From: Elusimicrobiota bacterium
Lineage (GTDB): Bacteria; CG03; SLGR01
Assembly: GCA_003553445.1 (NCBI GenBank)
Contig: PWEK01000108.1
Location: 1-46,195 of the forward strand
DNA length: 46,195 bases
Reading direction: 5' to 3'
In this document: piece by piece, positions 8,778 to 19,540 of the stretch
Numbering within the stretch: the first letter of the stretch is position 1
Layout: each line of letters opens with the position of its first letter
Program-made: the position numbers and the translations under genes
The notes under the pieces: generated by a model
Databases searched by the model: none
Told to the model about the DNA's origin: nothing
The model's input: only the letters and a program-made list of their open reading frames with translations

Positions 8778-9583
8778 CTAAAATATTAGTGAATAAAGTT
8801 TATGGCGGGGACAAGGTTGTATGCCACCCGCCGGGAGAAGAGCTTCCCTGGAGAGAATTTATTCCTTTTTTAGAAGGCGGGGGCGATTTTCGGGATATAA
8901 GAAAAAATCCATTGAAACGCAGGCAGATTTATATATACGAAACGGAAGGAAAAAAGTTTCATATAAAAAGGATAAATTTAATATCTTCCGAAAGGGTCAA
9001 GGATAAGGTAAAAGGTGTTTTAAAAAGAAAATCTCCCGCCCGGGAGCTCGCCGAGAAAACCGCCATGCTTGCAAAGATAGGTGTCGGGGTAATCTATCCC
9101 TGCTATGCTATTGAAAAGAAGGCCTTGATAAAAAAAGAGAATCTCTTTATAACGCCGTACATACGCTGCCCCCAGCTGGCAGAGCTTTTATCTTCAGGAG
9201 AGGTTGCCCTTGAGGATAAAAAAGAACTTTTTGCATCGGCTGTATCGGATTTAAGAAAGATGCATGATGCCAGGATATTTCATGCAGATGCTCACGCGCG
9301 CAATATAATGGTGAAATCCGGAAAGCTTCTCTGGTGCGATCTGGACAAGACTAAGATAAGCCGGTTTTTAATTTCAAAAGGAGGGTGGTACAGGGGCAGA
9401 AGAAAGGACTGCTTTAAGCTCTTCCGGGCGGTTGTAAAGATCCTTATTCAGGGCGGATTGTGGAATTCCGCACTGCAAAATGATATAATTAGACTCTTTG
9501 AAACTAATTATCCGGGTTACGGCATAATGAAAAAGATTGTTTACAGAAGGACAGCGGGGGAATTTAAGGAATTTGAATACTGA
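8774..9583 (+). CDS. LPS/Kdo kinase-like protein, paralogue 4 of 4
   Basis: 269-aa kinase-like paralogue. It has FHIKRIN for the ATP-binding lysine, ITPYIRCPQLAELL in the hinge-like middle part, FHADAHARNIM as the catalytic loop (His170, Asp172; Ala where copies 1 and 3 have Arg) and WCDLDK as the metal site. The ending ETNYPGYGIMKK resembles copy 2. It overlaps copy 3 by 4 nt. Four different HxD loops in a row (HRD, HGD, HRD, HAD) suggest that the copies have diverged in substrate rather than being recent duplicates. Confidence 0.75.
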   Translation: MTKILVNKVYGGDKVVCHPPGEELPWREFIPFLEGGGDFRDIRKNPLKRRQIYIYETEGKKFHIKRINLISSERVKDKVKGVLKRKSPARELAEKTAMLAKIGVGVIYPCYAIEKKALIKKENLFITPYIRCPQLAELLSSGEVALEDKKELFASAVSDLRKMHDARIFHADAHARNIMVKSGKLLWCDLDKTKISRFLISKGGWYRGRRKDCFKLFRAVVKILIQGGLWNSALQNDIIRLFETNYPGYGIMKKIVYRRTAGEFKEFEY

Positions 9584-10646
9584 TATTTACATACTTCATT
9601 ACGATACCGGCATTTCCTGGAGAGGGGGACAGCACCAGGTTCTTCTTCTTATGCGGGAACTTAAACGAAGGGGTGTAAAGCAGGCCCTTGCGGCTCCCGA
9701 AAAATCTCCTCTCTGGAAAAAAGCCCGGGAGCTTGAAGTTGAGCGCTTTTCCCTTAATGCCTCCAGCGATATTGATGTTTTTGCCGCGGTTGGGTTAAGG
9801 AAAGCAGTTAAATCCCGGTCTCCCGATATTGTCCATCTTCATACCGGAAGGGCCCTCGGCATCGCCTGCTGGGCGCTAAGGGGTATTAAGAATGTGAAGA
9901 CGGTTTTTACCAGGCGGGTTGATTTTCCGCTGAAAAACAATTTTCTGAACAGGTATAAGTATGGATTTCCTGCGGCAGTAGTTGCGATTTCTTCACTGGT
10001 GGAGGAAAATTTAAAGAATTTCGGCAGAACGGAAAATGTTGAAAAAATATTCTCCTGTGTGGATACTGATAAGTTCAAACCCCTCAGCGGTAAATATGAA
10101 TCCGGACGTATAAGGGTGGGTATGGCCGGAGCCCTTAGTCTCGGGCATAAAGACTATGAGACCTTTGTGAAAACCGCGGAAATAGTATCCCGGAGCCATC
10201 CTGAGGTTAGTTTTGAGATAGCGGGTGAAGGCGATGGGCTCAGGAGGATAAAAAAAATGATAAAAGACAGAGGCCTTGAAGATAAGGTTTTTCTAAAAGG
10301 TTTTGTGGAGGACATATCCGGCTTTATAGCCTCCCTTGACATTCTTCTTCACACTGCTCATTACGAGGGGCTGGGAACTGTTATACTCCAGGCTCTCGCT
10401 TGCGGCGTTCCGGTTGTTGCTTCCAGGGTGGGCGGAATACCTGAAATAATAAACCACGGGTTTAACGGGTATCTTACCGAAAAGAACAGTCCCGGTGAAA
10501 CATCATCAAAGGTGCTTGTTCTTATAAATGATTCTACAAAAAGAAAAGAAATGGGGATGTCGGGGAGAAAGAGCGTAAAGCGTAAGTTTTCGCCGGAGGT
10601 AATGGCATCCAAATACCTGGATTTATATAAGAGAGTAAAAAAATGA
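9573..10646 (+). CDS. GT4 family glycosyltransferase
   Basis: GT-B glycosyltransferase of about 357 aa. The acceptor domain begins YILHYDTGISWRGGQHQVL with a glycine-rich loop, and PDIVHLHTGRALGI follows. The donor domain starts near IRVGMAGALSLGHKDYETF and includes FEIAGEGDGL. The donor-site element reads YEGLGTVILQALACG: Glu first, but Gln where the second Glu of E-x7-E normally stands. Only TTG codons are available as starts (9537 or 9573). I prefer 9573 because it shortens the overlap with the kinase gene and places the first beta strand near the N-terminus. The ribosome site is close and weak, so the start is uncertain. Confidence 0.75.
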   Translation: MNTDIYILHYDTGISWRGGQHQVLLLMRELKRRGVKQALAAPEKSPLWKKARELEVERFSLNASSDIDVFAAVGLRKAVKSRSPDIVHLHTGRALGIACWALRGIKNVKTVFTRRVDFPLKNNFLNRYKYGFPAAVVAISSLVEENLKNFGRTENVEKIFSCVDTDKFKPLSGKYESGRIRVGMAGALSLGHKDYETFVKTAEIVSRSHPEVSFEIAGEGDGLRRIKKMIKDRGLEDKVFLKGFVEDISGFIASLDILLHTAHYEGLGTVILQALACGVPVVASRVGGIPEIINHGFNGYLTEKNSPGETSSKVLVLINDSTKRKEMGMSGRKSVKRKFSPEVMASKYLDLYKRVKK

Positions 10647-10930
10647 TAGGGAAATTCTTATCTCTCGTTGTTATCGGATTGTATATAACATACGCCGTGT
10701 ATAACCATGAAGCCGGGTTTGTATTTATCACTGCGCTTTTTTGCCTGTTTCCTTTTTTATTAATCTGGTATCCTGATACTATGTGTTCTCTCAAGGGGCC
10801 CTCTGTTTTAGATGCCGGAAAAAATAAAATCAATCCGGGGTGCGCTGCTTATTTTGCCGGCTGGCTGCTTTTGCTGGCGCCGGTTATTGCAGTTTTGCTC
10901 AGGGATTTTTTTGAAGTCCGCATTTTCTGA
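10643..10930 (+). CDS. Small membrane protein of unknown function
   Basis: 95-aa protein that I do not recognise. It has hydrophobic segments at about residues 4-20, 24-43 and 67-87, joined by a polar stretch containing DTMCSLKGPS and AGKNKINPG. It overlaps the preceding glycosyltransferase by 4 nt (ATGA) and is the last gene before a promoter, so it is probably a real member of the glycan cluster. A helper or anchoring role for a membrane glycosyltransferase complex is a guess with no motif behind it. Confidence 0.6.
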   Translation: MIGKFLSLVVIGLYITYAVYNHEAGFVFITALFCLFPFLLIWYPDTMCSLKGPSVLDAGKNKINPGCAAYFAGWLLLLAPVIAVLLRDFFEVRIF

Positions 10931-10948
10931 ATATTTTTCGCTGTTAAT

Positions 10949-10977
10949 TTGTAAGAAAGCGCATTTTTGTTTATAAT
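10949..10977 (+). promoter_or_regulatory. Candidate sigma70-type promoter, possibly giving a leaderless transcript
   Basis: TTGTAA (10949-10954), 17 nt, then a perfect TATAAT (10972-10977) in the 55-nt gap before the gene at 10986. Initiation about 7 nt downstream of the -10 would fall at or within two bases of the ATG, and no Shine-Dalgarno sequence lies between. Confidence 0.6.
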
Positions 10978-10985
10978 AATTCTCA

Positions 10986-12059
10986 ATGAAATTAGAGAAG
11001 CTGAACAAAATACAGGAATTAAGTCTTAAATGGGGTGTTGTTTTACTTGCCGTAAGCATACCTTTTTTTTCCCATACGATTATGTATTTTGCCTTCGGTT
11101 TTTTAGTTATATCTTTTGCCGTTTTAGCTATTAACGGGGCTGTTCAGTTTAAACCCACCGGGTTGGAAGTGCCCCTGTCCGTTTTTATTTTCCTGTATCT
11201 TGCCGAAACCGCCCTGAGCGGGGCAGGCGTAAAACATGTCGTTGATAATTACTGGCATGTTCTTTATATGTTTGCGGTTATATACCTTTTTAACGAAAAG
11301 GAGATGACGAGGTTTTTGAGGGTGCTTAAATGGTCTGCATTTATTATATGCGTGATTACGATACTTCAGTCTCTTGTAGGGCTTACCTTCAACCTTGAGT
11401 TTACTGTCGGCAGCTGGGCAAGGATGTCGCAGCCCTCATTGGAGAAGTTCGCCAAAATAGGCGACCATGTGATTTACAGGGGCAGGGGCGTTGTCGGAAG
11501 GTGGCATTATTTTGTCGCACAGCTTCTTATGCTCCTGTTCTTTCTGGCGGCTACCTTCAGAAAAAAGTGGGCGGCGGGGTTTGCCTTATTAGCTCTTATC
11601 CTTACCTTTTATTATCCCGCATGGTTTGCGGCCGCACTGGGTTATGCGCTCTTTTTTATAATCAGGAAAAGGTATTATGTTATTTCTGCCCTGATTGCCG
11701 CTGTTTCAGTGTCTCTTTTTGCCTTTTTGGGGGGCTTTGAATATTTTCATTATGAAAACAGCATCCTTGCGGATTTTACTTCAAGGCCATCTGCAGTGAT
11801 TGTCCTGGCAGCTTTTCTTTATTTCGTATATAAGTTCATAAAACTTTACGGCGGAACGGTGTATTCCACAAGAGAGCACTGGCAGAAATTTCTTAATTAT
11901 TCCTGGTGCGCGCTGGGTGCGGTTACGATATTCAGTTTTTTTAAAAACAGTTTTACAAACATGGGCAATTCAATCTTCATCTGGACAATTGCCGGACTTA
12001 TAGTAAAAGTCAGGATAAGCAAGTGGTCCAGGCGTCTTATGATGCTCAAAGAAGAGTAG
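10986..12059 (+). CDS. Polytopic membrane protein, divergent O-antigen ligase/polymerase-like
   Basis: 357-aa protein with about ten hydrophobic segments, a positively charged N-terminus and a basic C-terminal tail (KWSRRLMMLKEE). Helix layout and place among LPS genes resemble the O-antigen ligase/polymerase family. In the region where members carry the SRG motif it reads ILTFYYPAWFAAALG, and I see no H-x-H-N loop. It is therefore a divergent or functionally different member. A good promoter sits directly upstream. It precedes the acyltransferase-phosphatase fusion by 31 nt. A flippase or other glycan-lipid membrane protein is an alternative. Confidence 0.5.
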   Translation: MKLEKLNKIQELSLKWGVVLLAVSIPFFSHTIMYFAFGFLVISFAVLAINGAVQFKPTGLEVPLSVFIFLYLAETALSGAGVKHVVDNYWHVLYMFAVIYLFNEKEMTRFLRVLKWSAFIICVITILQSLVGLTFNLEFTVGSWARMSQPSLEKFAKIGDHVIYRGRGVVGRWHYFVAQLLMLLFFLAATFRKKWAAGFALLALILTFYYPAWFAAALGYALFFIIRKRYYVISALIAAVSVSLFAFLGGFEYFHYENSILADFTSRPSAVIVLAAFLYFVYKFIKLYGGTVYSTREHWQKFLNYSWCALGAVTIFSFFKNSFTNMGNSIFIWTIAGLIVKVRISKWSRRLMMLKEE

Positions 12060-12090
12060 ACAAACATAAGCTTTGCGGTGTTTTTTTGAA

Positions 12091-13449
12091 ATGAAAATAT
12101 CAGATATGATTCTGTACTCTTTTCTAAAGGGGCTGCAGAAGGTTGTTGAGGCGCTGCCCGGAAAACTGGTATTACCCGCGGGTGTTTTGGCGGGTCATAT
12201 GGCTTATCTTTTTCTGCCTCGAAGAAGAAACATAACAGTAAATAATATAAGAAGGGCGTTCCCCGGTAAGAGTTATTCCTGGTGCCGCCTGACTGCCCTT
12301 AAGGTTTTCAGGAACTTCGGTCGAAACATAATTGAGATGATAAAGTTTTCGGCAGGCAGGTTCTCCCACATGGTTGAGGTTTCAGGTATTGATAAAATTG
12401 ATGGCGGAGGGGTTTTAATGATGGGGCATCTGGGGCACTGGGAGATTACCGGAATGTCTGTGGCCTCTTCCGGGAGGGATATTTTCCCGGTTGGAAGAAG
12501 GATTCATAATAAGGCATTTGACCGGATTGTAAATGATTTAAGGACATCTTTCGGAGGGGGGCATATACCTTACCGCAGGGGTATGAGAGAGGTTCTGAGA
12601 AAGCTCAGTGAGAAGAAAAATGTATGCGTTCTGGTGGACCAGAGAATTAAAAAAGGGCTTCCGGTTCTTTTTTTCAACCGGCCGGTTAGGGCGACACACC
12701 TGGTTTCCGTTCTGTCCAGGAAAGCAAAGATTGTAAGCGGGTATTCAAGACATGATGATGAGGGGAAAATAAGGGTTTATTATGAAAATCCGCCTGAAAT
12801 GGTAGATACCGGGAATTCTCTCAAATCCGATTTTATAAACACTCAACGCCAGATGGACTGGATTCAGAAGCTCATTGAGGAAAAACCGGATGAGTGGTTC
12901 TGGATGCATAATTTCTGGAAAGACAGATGGGGGGCTGTATTTCTTGACCGGGACGGAACTATAAATTTTGATCGCGGGTATGTATCCTCAAGAAAGCAGT
13001 TTGAGGTTATACCGGGCGCCCTTGAGGGAATGCGGAGGCTTCGAAAAGCCGGTTATCTTCTAGTTGTAGTCACCAATCAGTCAGGCATAGCCAGGGGTTA
13101 TTATACTGAAAAGGACTATATTGAGCTTAACCGGTATATGCTGGATTTATTTAAGAGCGAAGGTGTTATTGTTGACAGGGTGTATCACTGCCCTCATCAT
13201 CCGGATGATGGCTGCGGCTGCAGAAAGCCCGGAGCAGGGATGGTCCGCCGCGCCCTTAAAGAACTCAATATTGATCTGAAAAAGAGTTTCGTTGTGGGCG
13301 ATAAAGAATCGGATATGCTTCTCGGGGAGAAACTGGGCATGAAAAGGGTTATGGTCGGTAATGAAAGAAAAAAAAGAAAGCTCTTTGAAGAGGAGAAATC
13401 GGCCCGCGATTTAAAGAGGGCGGCTGAGATTATTATCAATGGGTTTTAA
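12091..13449 (+). CDS. Fusion: LpxL/HtrB-type lipid A acyltransferase + GmhB heptose bisphosphate phosphatase
   Basis: One 452-aa reading frame with two enzymes. Residues about 1-275 are an LpxL/HtrB-type acyltransferase that would add a secondary acyl chain to Kdo-lipid A: N-terminal hydrophobic stretch, GHLGHWEITG with the H-x4-E motif (His113/Glu118), LVDQRIKKGLPV and the family ending PDEWFWMHNFWK. From about residue 281 follows a HAD phosphatase: FLDRDGTI (Asp286, Asp288), VVTNQSGIARG, the zinc cluster CPHHPDDGCGCRKP and VGDKESDM, all diagnostic of GmhB (D-glycero-D-manno-heptose-1,7-bisphosphate 7-phosphatase). I chose ATG 12091 over an upstream TTG at 12073. It overlaps lpxK by 11 nt. 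Confidence 0.88.
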   Translation: MKISDMILYSFLKGLQKVVEALPGKLVLPAGVLAGHMAYLFLPRRRNITVNNIRRAFPGKSYSWCRLTALKVFRNFGRNIIEMIKFSAGRFSHMVEVSGIDKIDGGGVLMMGHLGHWEITGMSVASSGRDIFPVGRRIHNKAFDRIVNDLRTSFGGGHIPYRRGMREVLRKLSEKKNVCVLVDQRIKKGLPVLFFNRPVRATHLVSVLSRKAKIVSGYSRHDDEGKIRVYYENPPEMVDTGNSLKSDFINTQRQMDWIQKLIEEKPDEWFWMHNFWKDRWGAVFLDRDGTINFDRGYVSSRKQFEVIPGALEGMRRLRKAGYLLVVVTNQSGIARGYYTEKDYIELNRYMLDLFKSEGVIVDRVYHCPHHPDDGCGCRKPGAGMVRRALKELNIDLKKSFVVGDKESDMLLGEKLGMKRVMVGNERKKRKLFEEEKSARDLKRAAEIIINGF

Positions 13450-14419
13450 ATCCCTGCTTTTTCCGGCATCGCTGGTTTACCGGGCGGGACAGTATATTCA
13501 CAAAAAGAGTATTTCTCCGGATTCTGTCGGTAAACCTGTAATAAGCGTGGGGAATATAAGTTCGGGGGGCACCGGGAAAACCCCTGTTGCGATGCATATC
13601 TTAAAGAGGTTTAAAGAAAAAAAACCGGCGGTTGTTTCCAGGGGGTACGGTAGAAAATCCTCCGGTTTGAGGGTTGTCTCAACCCCGGATTACATAAAAT
13701 ACGGTGACGAGCCCGCCATGATGAAGAGAAGGTTTCCCGATGCACTTGTTATTGTCTCGGAAGACAGATTAGAGGGCGCGGCGGAGGCGGCTGGAAAGGG
13801 AGCGGGGGTAATAATACTTGATGACGGGTTTCAGAGTTATGAAATTAAGCGGGACCTGGATCTGGTTGTTATAAACTGTATGAAGCCTTTCGGCGGCGCA
13901 CTTATTCCGGCAGGCAGAAGGAGAGAGCCCATGGCTTCTCTCTCCAGGGCGGAAGGGTTTCTGCTCAACAGGTCAGATGCGGTTGAGAAAGAAAACCTGA
14001 ACCGCATAAAGGGTATCATAAGAAAATATTCGGATGCCCGGATATTTCATGCAAGGGAGAAAATTGCGGGGTTTTGCGACATAAAACTGGAAAAAGAAAT
14101 TTCTGCGGATATAATAAAAGAGAAGGGTGTTTGCGCTATTAGCGCAATAGGAAACCCTGAAGGGTTTTACCGTCTTCTCAGAAATGAAGGAGCCTCCGTC
14201 TCCATGACCGTTGAAAAAAAGGATCATTACCTTTGGAAAGACGAGGACATGATCAGGGTTTCTGCGGCCTCGGCTAAGAAAGATTTGTGTATAGTTACAA
14301 CTGAAAAGGATGCTCTCAAAATACCTTCTGAATTTCTTACGGAAGCGGTGGTGATGAAGATTGAGGTTGAGGTTGAGGAGAAAAGTGAATTTAATGAATT
14401 TTTGGGTAAAGTTTTCTAA
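13439..14419 (+). CDS. lpxK: Tetraacyldisaccharide 4'-kinase LpxK
   Basis: Membrane-associated P-loop kinase that phosphorylates the 4' position of the lipid A disaccharide. It begins with a hydrophobic, amphipathic segment and PVISVGNISSGGTGKTPVA, in which GGTGKT (residues 43-48) is the Walker A loop. Further on come RGYGRKSSG, GDEPAMM, ILDDGFQS and the block GGALIPAGRRREP, all standard for LpxK. Length 326 aa is normal. The start overlaps the LpxL-GmhB fusion by 11 nt. Near its 3' end lies a short TTGAGG triple repeat (14361-14378) that encodes an Ile-Glu-Val-Glu-Val-Glu stretch. Confidence 0.93.
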   Translation: MGFKSLLFPASLVYRAGQYIHKKSISPDSVGKPVISVGNISSGGTGKTPVAMHILKRFKEKKPAVVSRGYGRKSSGLRVVSTPDYIKYGDEPAMMKRRFPDALVIVSEDRLEGAAEAAGKGAGVIILDDGFQSYEIKRDLDLVVINCMKPFGGALIPAGRRREPMASLSRAEGFLLNRSDAVEKENLNRIKGIIRKYSDARIFHAREKIAGFCDIKLEKEISADIIKEKGVCAISAIGNPEGFYRLLRNEGASVSMTVEKKDHYLWKDEDMIRVSAASAKKDLCIVTTEKDALKIPSEFLTEAVVMKIEVEVEEKSEFNEFLGKVF

Positions 14420-15155
14420 AAAAATATTTTTCTGTTTTTTAGTCTTTTCAGGAGCTGTTATTTTTTCGGCTGATTCTTTATGCCTTGCGGAAGAGAATAT
14501 GCCCTGGGATGTGGGCGAGAAGCTTACTTTTGCCGTTCGCTGGGGTGTAATCACCGGTGGTTATGCAAATATGCAGGTAAGAGAAAAACTGGAGCTTGGA
14601 GGCAGAGAAACCTACAGAATTGTGACTCAGGCCAGAAGCGCCCCGTTTTTTGATGTGTTCTACAGGGTTAGAAACAATATTCAGTCATATATTGATGTTG
14701 AATATCTCCACAGCGTCAGGTATGAAAGAAACATCAGGGAGGGGGATTATGAGAGAGATTCGGTTACTATTTACGACCACGACAGGGAGGTTGCATATGA
14801 GGACGGGGAGAGATTTGATATTTCAAGACACTGCCAGGATGTTCTTTCATCGCTGTATTACCTGAGGACTAAAAACCTTGAAGTGGGAGAAACGTACGAG
14901 TTTAATGTCGGAACCAGCAGAAAAGACTGGCCTTTATATGTCGAGGTTCTGCGCAGAGAAAGAATAAGGGTTCCCGCCGGAACATTTGACACCCTGGTGG
15001 TTAAGCCTTATCTAAGGGAAGAAGGGATTTTTAAGGCCAGGGGAGACCTTAAGGTCTGGCTTACCGATGATGAAAGAAAGCATCCGGTTCTGATGAGAAG
15101 CAGGATAAAGGTGGGGAGCATTTCAGCCGCTCTTATCGAGAAAGAACTGCCCTGA
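14385..15155 (+). CDS. DUF3108-type exported protein
   Basis: About 256 aa with an N-terminal signal peptide (basic FWVKFSKK, a hydrophobic core FCFLVFSGAVIFSA, then a likely signal peptidase I site near SLCLAEE). The mature part reads WDVGEKLTFAVRWGVITGGYANMQV, the characteristic DUF3108 opening (fdVGE.L.Y.v.wg.i.aG.a), and later contains YEFNV and LKVWLTDD. Such proteins are periplasmic or surface-associated, of unknown function, and often lie near LPS or cell-wall genes. GTG 14385 has GAGGAG just upstream; ATG 14394 is an alternative. It overlaps lpxK and ends the first large cluster. Confidence 0.75.
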   Translation: MNLMNFWVKFSKKIFFCFLVFSGAVIFSADSLCLAEENMPWDVGEKLTFAVRWGVITGGYANMQVREKLELGGRETYRIVTQARSAPFFDVFYRVRNNIQSYIDVEYLHSVRYERNIREGDYERDSVTIYDHDREVAYEDGERFDISRHCQDVLSSLYYLRTKNLEVGETYEFNVGTSRKDWPLYVEVLRRERIRVPAGTFDTLVVKPYLREEGIFKARGDLKVWLTDDERKHPVLMRSRIKVGSISAALIEKELP

Positions 15156-15162
15156 AATTTAT

Positions 15163-15191
15163 TTGCAATTTAATATTTGATATATTATAAT
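15163..15191 (+). promoter_or_regulatory. Candidate sigma70-type promoter for the 24-gene envelope/PTS run
   Basis: TTGCAA (15163-15168), 17 nt, perfect TATAAT (15186-15191). It is the only clear promoter I see before the long run that begins at 15294. Transcription from here would give a leader of roughly 95 nt. Confidence 0.6.
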
Positions 15192-15293
15192 AACAAAATA
15201 TTTCGTCCTGACGGCGGTGTTTTTTTAACATGCTGCAGACGGGTTGCGAAATAATTCCTGATAGATTTAAAAGCCGGAGGGTGCGACCTGTAA
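15192..15293 (+). promoter_or_regulatory. About 95-nt untranslated leader with a short upstream ORF
   Basis: Between the promoter and rfaE1 the leader contains a 24-codon ORF (ATG 15230, TAA 15302-15304) in another frame. It would overlap the rfaE1 start at 15294 and has no good ribosome site. GGAGGGTG near 15276-15283 serves the rfaE1 ATG. No riboswitch class is recognised, and the small CGTC-CT-GACG hairpin before the T run (about 15205-15227) is too weak to call a terminator. Confidence 0.3.
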
Positions 15294-16278
15294 ATGTCCG
15301 ATAAAAATAAAATAATTAATGCTGTAGATAACTTTGGGAAAAGCCGGATCCTGGTTGTCGGTGATTTTATACTTGATAAATTTGTTACCGGCAGTGTTGC
15401 CCGGATCTCACCGGAGGCTCCCGTTCCTGTTGTCAAAATTAAGGAAGAAAAATATATGCCCGGCGGAGCCGGAAATGTTGTTTTCAACATACTTAGTCTG
15501 GGTGCTTCGGTTTTTGCATCTTCCATAGTGGGGGAAGATTTATCCGGTGAGCGGCTTCTCAAAATACTCAAAGCCAAGGGGGCTGATGTAAGCGGAATAT
15601 TAAGGGATTTCCGGCGTCCGACAAGCATAAAGACAAGGGTGATAGCGGAGCATCAGCAGGTAGTGCGCACGGATATGGAGTCAACTGAAGAGCTTGATGA
15701 TGATCTTACGGAGAGCCTGATAGAGGCTCTGGGCAGAAAGATAGGTGAATGTGACGGCGTGGTCATTTCCGACTACGGAAAAGGGCTGATAACAACACGG
15801 CTTATTGAGTATATTCTTTCTGAATGCCGTAAGGACAGAAAACTGCCCGTTGTGGTTGATCCTCAGGTGGGGCATTTTTTCGAATATAAAGGCGTAACCT
15901 CCGTAACCCCCAACGTTAAGGAGGCATCTTCCGCGTTAGGGTTTGAAATTACAAACGAAAAAGAGCTTAAAAGAGCGGGAAGGAACCTTTTGGAGGAGCT
16001 CAAAACAGAGTCTGTTCTTATCACTAGAGGAGAGGAAGGCATGAGTTTTTTCGGCAGTGACGGCAGCTTCAGCAATGTCGCCTCTATTGCCAGGGAGGTT
16101 TATGATGTTACCGGCGCCGGAGATACTGTTGCGGGGGTATTCACTCTCGGGCTTGCCGCGGGGCTGGATTTTATCGATGCGGCAGCTGTGGCAAACTGCG
16201 CGGCCGCTGTTGTTGTGGGAAAACTGGGCACTGCCACTGTAACTCCCCGTGAGCTTAAGGAGCAGTTCCGGAGGAAGT

Positions 16279-16286
<8 letters not shown>
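15294..16286 (+). CDS. rfaE1: D-glycero-beta-D-manno-heptose-7-phosphate kinase (HldE kinase domain only)
   Basis: PfkB-type sugar kinase, 330 aa, making heptose-1,7-bisphosphate, the substrate of the GmhB domain encoded at 12091-13449. It shows GDFILDKFVTGSVARISPEA, PGGAGNVVFNI and the late DVTGAGDTVAG catalytic loop, all close to RfaE1/HldE. It stops where bifunctional HldE would continue into the adenylyltransferase domain, so the ADP-heptose-forming step (RfaE2/HldC) must be encoded elsewhere. GmhA is also absent from the window. The ATG is preceded by GGAGGGTG, and the next gene overlaps its 3' end. Confidence 0.9.
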
Positions 16287-19366
<3,080 letters not shown>

Positions 19367-19386
<20 letters not shown>

Positions 19387-19540
19387 GGCTTTCAACAAGA
19401 AGGGTGTAAAAGAGTGCAAAAGGTGCGGGTTCTGGCTTGTTGCCGGTTACGGGGTTACATGGGGGTTTATGGTAAAGTCGCTCTTAATTATATACCTTTT
19501 TCTTTTTTTATTCTGGTTTTCTCTGGAGGTTTATTTATGA
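19367..19540 (+). CDS. Small zinc-ribbon plus transmembrane protein
   Basis: A 57-codon gene wedged between kdsA and kdsD. The first 20 residues hold two CxxC knuckles (CPKC at 3-6 and CKRC at 17-20), a minimal zinc ribbon. Residues about 36-56 are a single hydrophobic helix (SLLIIYLFLFLFWFSLEVYL). GAGGAG at 19354-19359 lies 7 nt before the ATG. The gene overlaps the kdsA end by 20 nt, and its TGA overlaps the ATG of kdsD (ATGA). The ribosome site, tight overlaps and sensible domain layout argue that it is real. Function unknown; a membrane-tethered regulator or adaptor is possible. Confidence 0.75.

Noticed and set aside
12073-12090. TTG start for the acyltransferase-GmhB fusion
   Set aside because: No ribosome site and it adds six non-family residues; ATG 12091 is a better start.
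14361-14378. Three copies of TTGAGG
   Set aside because: Very short, inside the lpxK coding end where it encodes alternating acidic residues; no sign of phase variation or frameshift.
13973-14554. 193-codon open frame on the minus strand
   Set aside because: It lies antisense to lpxK and the DUF3108 gene, both with clear family motifs; its own peptide has no recognisable domain.
15205-15227. Terminator hairpin before a T run
   Set aside because: The stem is only 4 bp with a 2-nt loop, and it lies downstream of a good promoter.
19414-19536. N-terminal extension of KdsD
   Set aside because: Its residues do not fit the family, while a strong ribosome site and the small zinc-ribbon gene occupy this stretch.
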